Positions 55,437-57,523 of a DNA stretch of 57,523 nt are shown one piece after another; position 1 is the first letter of the stretch, and every line of letters starts with the position of its first letter. The stretch spans positions 1 to 57,523 of IMG/VR virus record IMGVR_UViG_3300008107_008233, one strand, 5' to 3'. The notes under the pieces are model-generated. The model searched no databases. It was not told the DNA's origin and was given only the letters and a program-made list of their open reading frames with translations. The DNA is from a virus. Made by a program: the position numbers and the translations under genes.

Positions 55437-55522
55437 TGGCACAGTTCATAGTCACAACGAGTGCCGGAATCGCTCTATTGACTATTCTTTTATCAATGTA
55501 CATTCAGTGGCTTTATAAGTAA
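55436..55522 (+). CDS. 28-residue membrane micro-peptide
   Basis: The ATG overlaps the previous stop (TAATG). After MAQFIV comes a single hydrophobic stretch (TTSAGIALLTILLSMYIQWL) ending YK. It looks like a tiny one-span membrane peptide and shares the riboswitch transcript, with a terminator behind it. No known family. Confidence 0.55.
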   Translation: MAQFIVTTSAGIALLTILLSMYIQWLYK

Positions 55523-55530
55523 ATGAACTT

Positions 55531-55558
55531 AGGGGGGATTGACTTCCCCCCTTTTTTT
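55531..55558 (+). terminator. Intrinsic terminator closing the riboswitch unit
   Basis: A stem of six G-C pairs (GGGGGG, 55532-55537, with CCCCCC, 55546-55551), extended by A-T pairs, is followed by seven T. Confidence 0.92.
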
Positions 55559-55588
55559 GTATAAAATATTAGTAACTTTATTTTGAGT

Positions 55589-55738
55589 ATGGACAAAGAA
55601 AAAATAAAATTAATTATCAGAAATATGGAATTGCTTTTAGACAGCTTAAAGGTAGAAGTTTTGTCCGATGATCCACCCCATAAGATTTCTGAAATAAAAC
55701 CAGAAGATATGGATTATGATGAGGTTTTCTATGGATAA
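55589..55738 (+). CDS. Hypothetical 49-residue acidic protein
   Basis: Helical N-terminus (DKEKIKLIIRNMELLLDSLK), then an acidic end (EIKPEDMDYDEVFYG). Its stop overlaps the oxygenase start by 8 bases, which supports coupled translation. No family recognised. Confidence 0.55.
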   Translation: MDKEKIKLIIRNMELLLDSLKVEVLSDDPPHKISEIKPEDMDYDEVFYG

Positions 55739-56318
55739 TACATATCATAGATATCTCAATTTACCCTTTCAAATTGAACCTCCAAAAATGTTTGAAGAAC
55801 ATGGAGAAATTGTCAAACATCATATTTTAAATGAATTAAAGTATCCTGATATTGATAAGTTTTTTGGTCAATTTGGGTTAATTTGTGCTCGTAAAGAGTG
55901 TTTTTATACTCCTCCATATGGAAAAGTTCCAATTCATACCGATCATGGAACTTATACTAATCACGTTAAACTTAACGTAACTTGGGGTCCAGAAGAGGGT
56001 GTAATTCAATGGTGGAAATCAGACATTGTTGAAGAGAAAGTCATCGATGGTGGCATTAAAAATACTGATGCATATCATCACAATTTATGGGCAAAGGAAG
56101 AGGACTGTACACTTTTATATGAAGCAAATACAAATGTTCCTAGTTTAGTGAATGTTGGTATTCTTCACGGTACTAATAATCCAACTCCATATCCAAGGTG
56201 GACATTATGCTTCGTTCCATGGAATCCAAGGAAATCATCAAGAGATAGAAATACATCTGGTATGGTTCATTGGAACGAAGGAATGCAAATTTTTAAAGAT
56301 TATATTGTCAATGAATAA
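55731..56318 (+). CDS. 2OG-Fe(II) oxygenase, tandem copy 1
   Basis: ATG 55731 is the natural start (MDNTYHRYLNLPFQ); codons from 55716 belong to overlap. 195 residues. Metal triad H69-x-D71 (VPIHTDHG) and H146 (VGILHGTNN), with R156 ten residues later for 2-oxoglutarate, plus core strand VKLNVTWGPEEGVIQWW. All catalytic residues are present. Such enzymes hydroxylate amino acids, proteins or nucleobases; the substrate is unknown. It overlaps a paralogue. Confidence 0.82.
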   Translation: MDNTYHRYLNLPFQIEPPKMFEEHGEIVKHHILNELKYPDIDKFFGQFGLICARKECFYTPPYGKVPIHTDHGTYTNHVKLNVTWGPEEGVIQWWKSDIVEEKVIDGGIKNTDAYHHNLWAKEEDCTLLYEANTNVPSLVNVGILHGTNNPTPYPRWTLCFVPWNPRKSSRDRNTSGMVHWNEGMQIFKDYIVNE

Positions 56319-56946
56319 ATTTCATAGGTATTTAAATATTCCAAATTATATTCCAAGAATAGATTTTTCACAGTGGAAAACTGATGGATTTCAATGGCAT
56401 GAATTTCATAAAAATTTATCTTTGGATGACCTTGGCAATCTTAAAATTGCCAGATTTCTAGATCGTTTAGGCATGAGTAGTGATTGGATAGAAGTATTCT
56501 ACACTCCTCCAAATAGTTCTGGAATTATTCACTCTGATAATGGTTTGGGTGATGACTGGGCAAAGATTATTTACCAATTCGGTGCCAAAGGAAGCACCAT
56601 GAGATGGTGGACTTCTGAAAATTCTTTTCAATTGGTTCCAGGAATGGAGAACTATATTATGGAAAATATGGAAGAGGTAAAGGGAGTTCCCGGAAAAGAT
56701 GTTTTGGGAGACGATATAGATTGTCATTATAGTCAAAAGGTACTAATGTCTTTTGAAAAAGATGCTACAATGGTTTATGAAGCAGAAATTGGACAAGCAA
56801 GTTTAGCAAACACAGGTCCTCTTCATAGTTCCTATAATCCTACTAATGAGAAAAGATTTGTCGTTACGATAGGATTATTTGATAAATGTGGAAATAGGCT
56901 TCTTTGGGATGATGTTTTAACCAGAATGGATCAATACTTAAAATGA
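56311..56946 (+). CDS. 2OG-Fe(II) oxygenase, tandem copy 2
   Basis: Start ATG 56311 (MNKFHRYLNIPNY), overlapping the previous stop; in-frame codons upstream from 56152 are a shadow. 211 residues. H74-x-D76 (GIIHSDNG), H172 (TGPLHSSYNP) and R182 ten residues later; WAKIIYQFGAKGSTMRWW is the core strand. It shares the HRYLN start, the motif spacing and the VYEA/LYEA block with copy 1, so the two arose by duplication but have diverged a lot. They may act as a pair. Confidence 0.82.
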   Translation: MNKFHRYLNIPNYIPRIDFSQWKTDGFQWHEFHKNLSLDDLGNLKIARFLDRLGMSSDWIEVFYTPPNSSGIIHSDNGLGDDWAKIIYQFGAKGSTMRWWTSENSFQLVPGMENYIMENMEEVKGVPGKDVLGDDIDCHYSQKVLMSFEKDATMVYEAEIGQASLANTGPLHSSYNPTNEKRFVVTIGLFDKCGNRLLWDDVLTRMDQYLK

Positions 56947-57113
56947 GAACTACTAGAGCAAGACAACTTGTTAAATTGCTGAATAGATTGATTAAACAAG
57001 AACATCTATATTCAGATGAAAAATTAAAAGAGATGAAAGAACAATTGCGAGTTGTTAAGCAAGAACTCGCAGAACTAGAAGCAAAAACATCAAAAGGATT
57101 TGGAACAAAATGA
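56943..57113 (+). CDS. Small coiled-coil protein
   Basis: 56 residues, overlapping both neighbours by 4 bases. Basic helix at the N-terminus ([18 protein letters not shown]), then a heptad-like stretch ([20 protein letters not shown]). No known function. It sits between the oxygenases and thyX. Confidence 0.7.
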   Translation: MRTTRARQLVKLLNRLIKQEHLYSDEKLKEMKEQLRVVKQELAELEAKTSKGFGTK

Positions 57114-57523
57114 CAGTAAAACTTATTAGCGTAACTCCGGATGCAGAAAAAACAATGGCATATGTTGCCAGAGTTTCTAATCCAAACAATCAAGAAAATG
57201 ACAATTATTCTGGTCTTCTGAAGTATTGTATTAAACATAATCACTGGTCTGTGTTTGAGCAGGCTCACATGACTCTTGAAGTTGAGACTAACCGTGGTAT
57301 AGCAGCTCAAATTTTGAGGCATAGATCTTTTACCTTTCAAGAGTTTTCGCAGCGTTATGCTGATGCCAACCTATTGGTAGAACATATTCCCATTCCTGAA
57401 CTTCGCCGCCAAGATACGAAAAATCGTCAGAATTCGATTGATGACATTTCTGATTATGTAAAACTCAAATTGCAGGGTGAAATCTCCGAGCATTTCATTG
57501 CCGCCAATGCCCTCTACAAGCGC
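57110..57523 (+). CDS. thyX: Flavin-dependent thymidylate synthase, 5' part (runs off the window)
   Basis: The first 138 codons are visible. ThyX makes dTMP from dUMP with FAD, NADPH and methylene-tetrahydrofolate, supplying thymidine for phage DNA. The signature RHR-x7-S is at residues 70-80 ([11 protein letters not shown], then QRY). Upstream are ARVSNPNN (20-27) and [18 protein letters not shown] (43-60), both usual in ThyX. ATG overlaps the previous stop as ATGA. Cyanophages carry thyX in place of the thyA type. Confidence 0.96.
   Translation, partial: MTVKLISVTPDAEKTMAYVARVSNPNNQENDNYSGLLKYCIKHNHWSVFEQAHMTLEVETNRGIAAQILRHRSFTFQEFSQRYADANLLVEHIPIPELRRQDTKNRQNSIDDISDYVKLKLQGEISEHFIAANALYKR

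Overview
The window is a stretch of a T4-like cyanophage (cyanomyovirus) genome. The evidence is host-type photosystem II genes (the 3' end of psbA, and psbD), a phage transaldolase (talC), a flavin-dependent thymidylate synthase (thyX), late promoters with a T4-like NATAAATA consensus, and very large late tail-fibre genes. All confidently called genes are on the + strand, tightly packed and often overlapping by 1 to 17 bases. Most of the window is AT-rich. psbA and psbD look visibly richer in GC, as expected for genes taken from a marine Synechococcus or Prochlorococcus host.

Region 1 (1-5500) holds auxiliary metabolism and homing genes. psbA and psbD each end in a strong intrinsic terminator. 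After each terminator comes a homing-type endonuclease gene with its own late promoter: a truncated endonuclease VII-like gene at 445 and a zinc-finger endonuclease at 2111. talC, several micro-proteins, an exostosin-like glycosyltransferase and an intact HNH endonuclease follow.

Region 2 (5500-36300) holds virion fibre genes. There is a 1348-aa structural protein, a 113-aa partner, a 1452-aa collagen-like fibre, a glycine-rich tip protein, and an 800-aa collagen-like fibre with a C-terminal S74 self-cleaving chaperone. There are also three RCC1-repeat proteins of 788, 2559 and 1165 aa. By my count these carry 14, 42 and 21 propeller blades, all multiples of seven, and conserved linkers suggest seven-bladed propellers inserted inside one another. 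A small operon of glycosyltransferase, oxygenase and CxxCxxCC genes (28490-32792) sits between RCC1 genes 2 and 3.

Region 3 (36300-53460) is a run of translationally coupled sugar-transfer and modification genes: sulfotransferase, many glycosyltransferases, 2-oxoglutarate/Fe(II) oxygenase, methyltransferases, a HAD-nucleotidyltransferase fusion, a phosphodiesterase-like protein and two giant multidomain enzymes. No polymerase, flippase or O-antigen ligase is seen. These genes may therefore decorate a phage product, possibly the fibres encoded next door, rather than build a complete host polysaccharide. That is inference.

Region 4 (53460-57523) holds glutaredoxin, small conserved-looking phage proteins, and a self-contained unit made of a near-consensus sigma70 promoter, a glutamine-riboswitch-like leader (glnA/Downstream-peptide type), two micro-ORFs and a terminator. 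Two tandem 2OG-Fe(II) oxygenases, a coiled-coil protein and the start of thyX follow.
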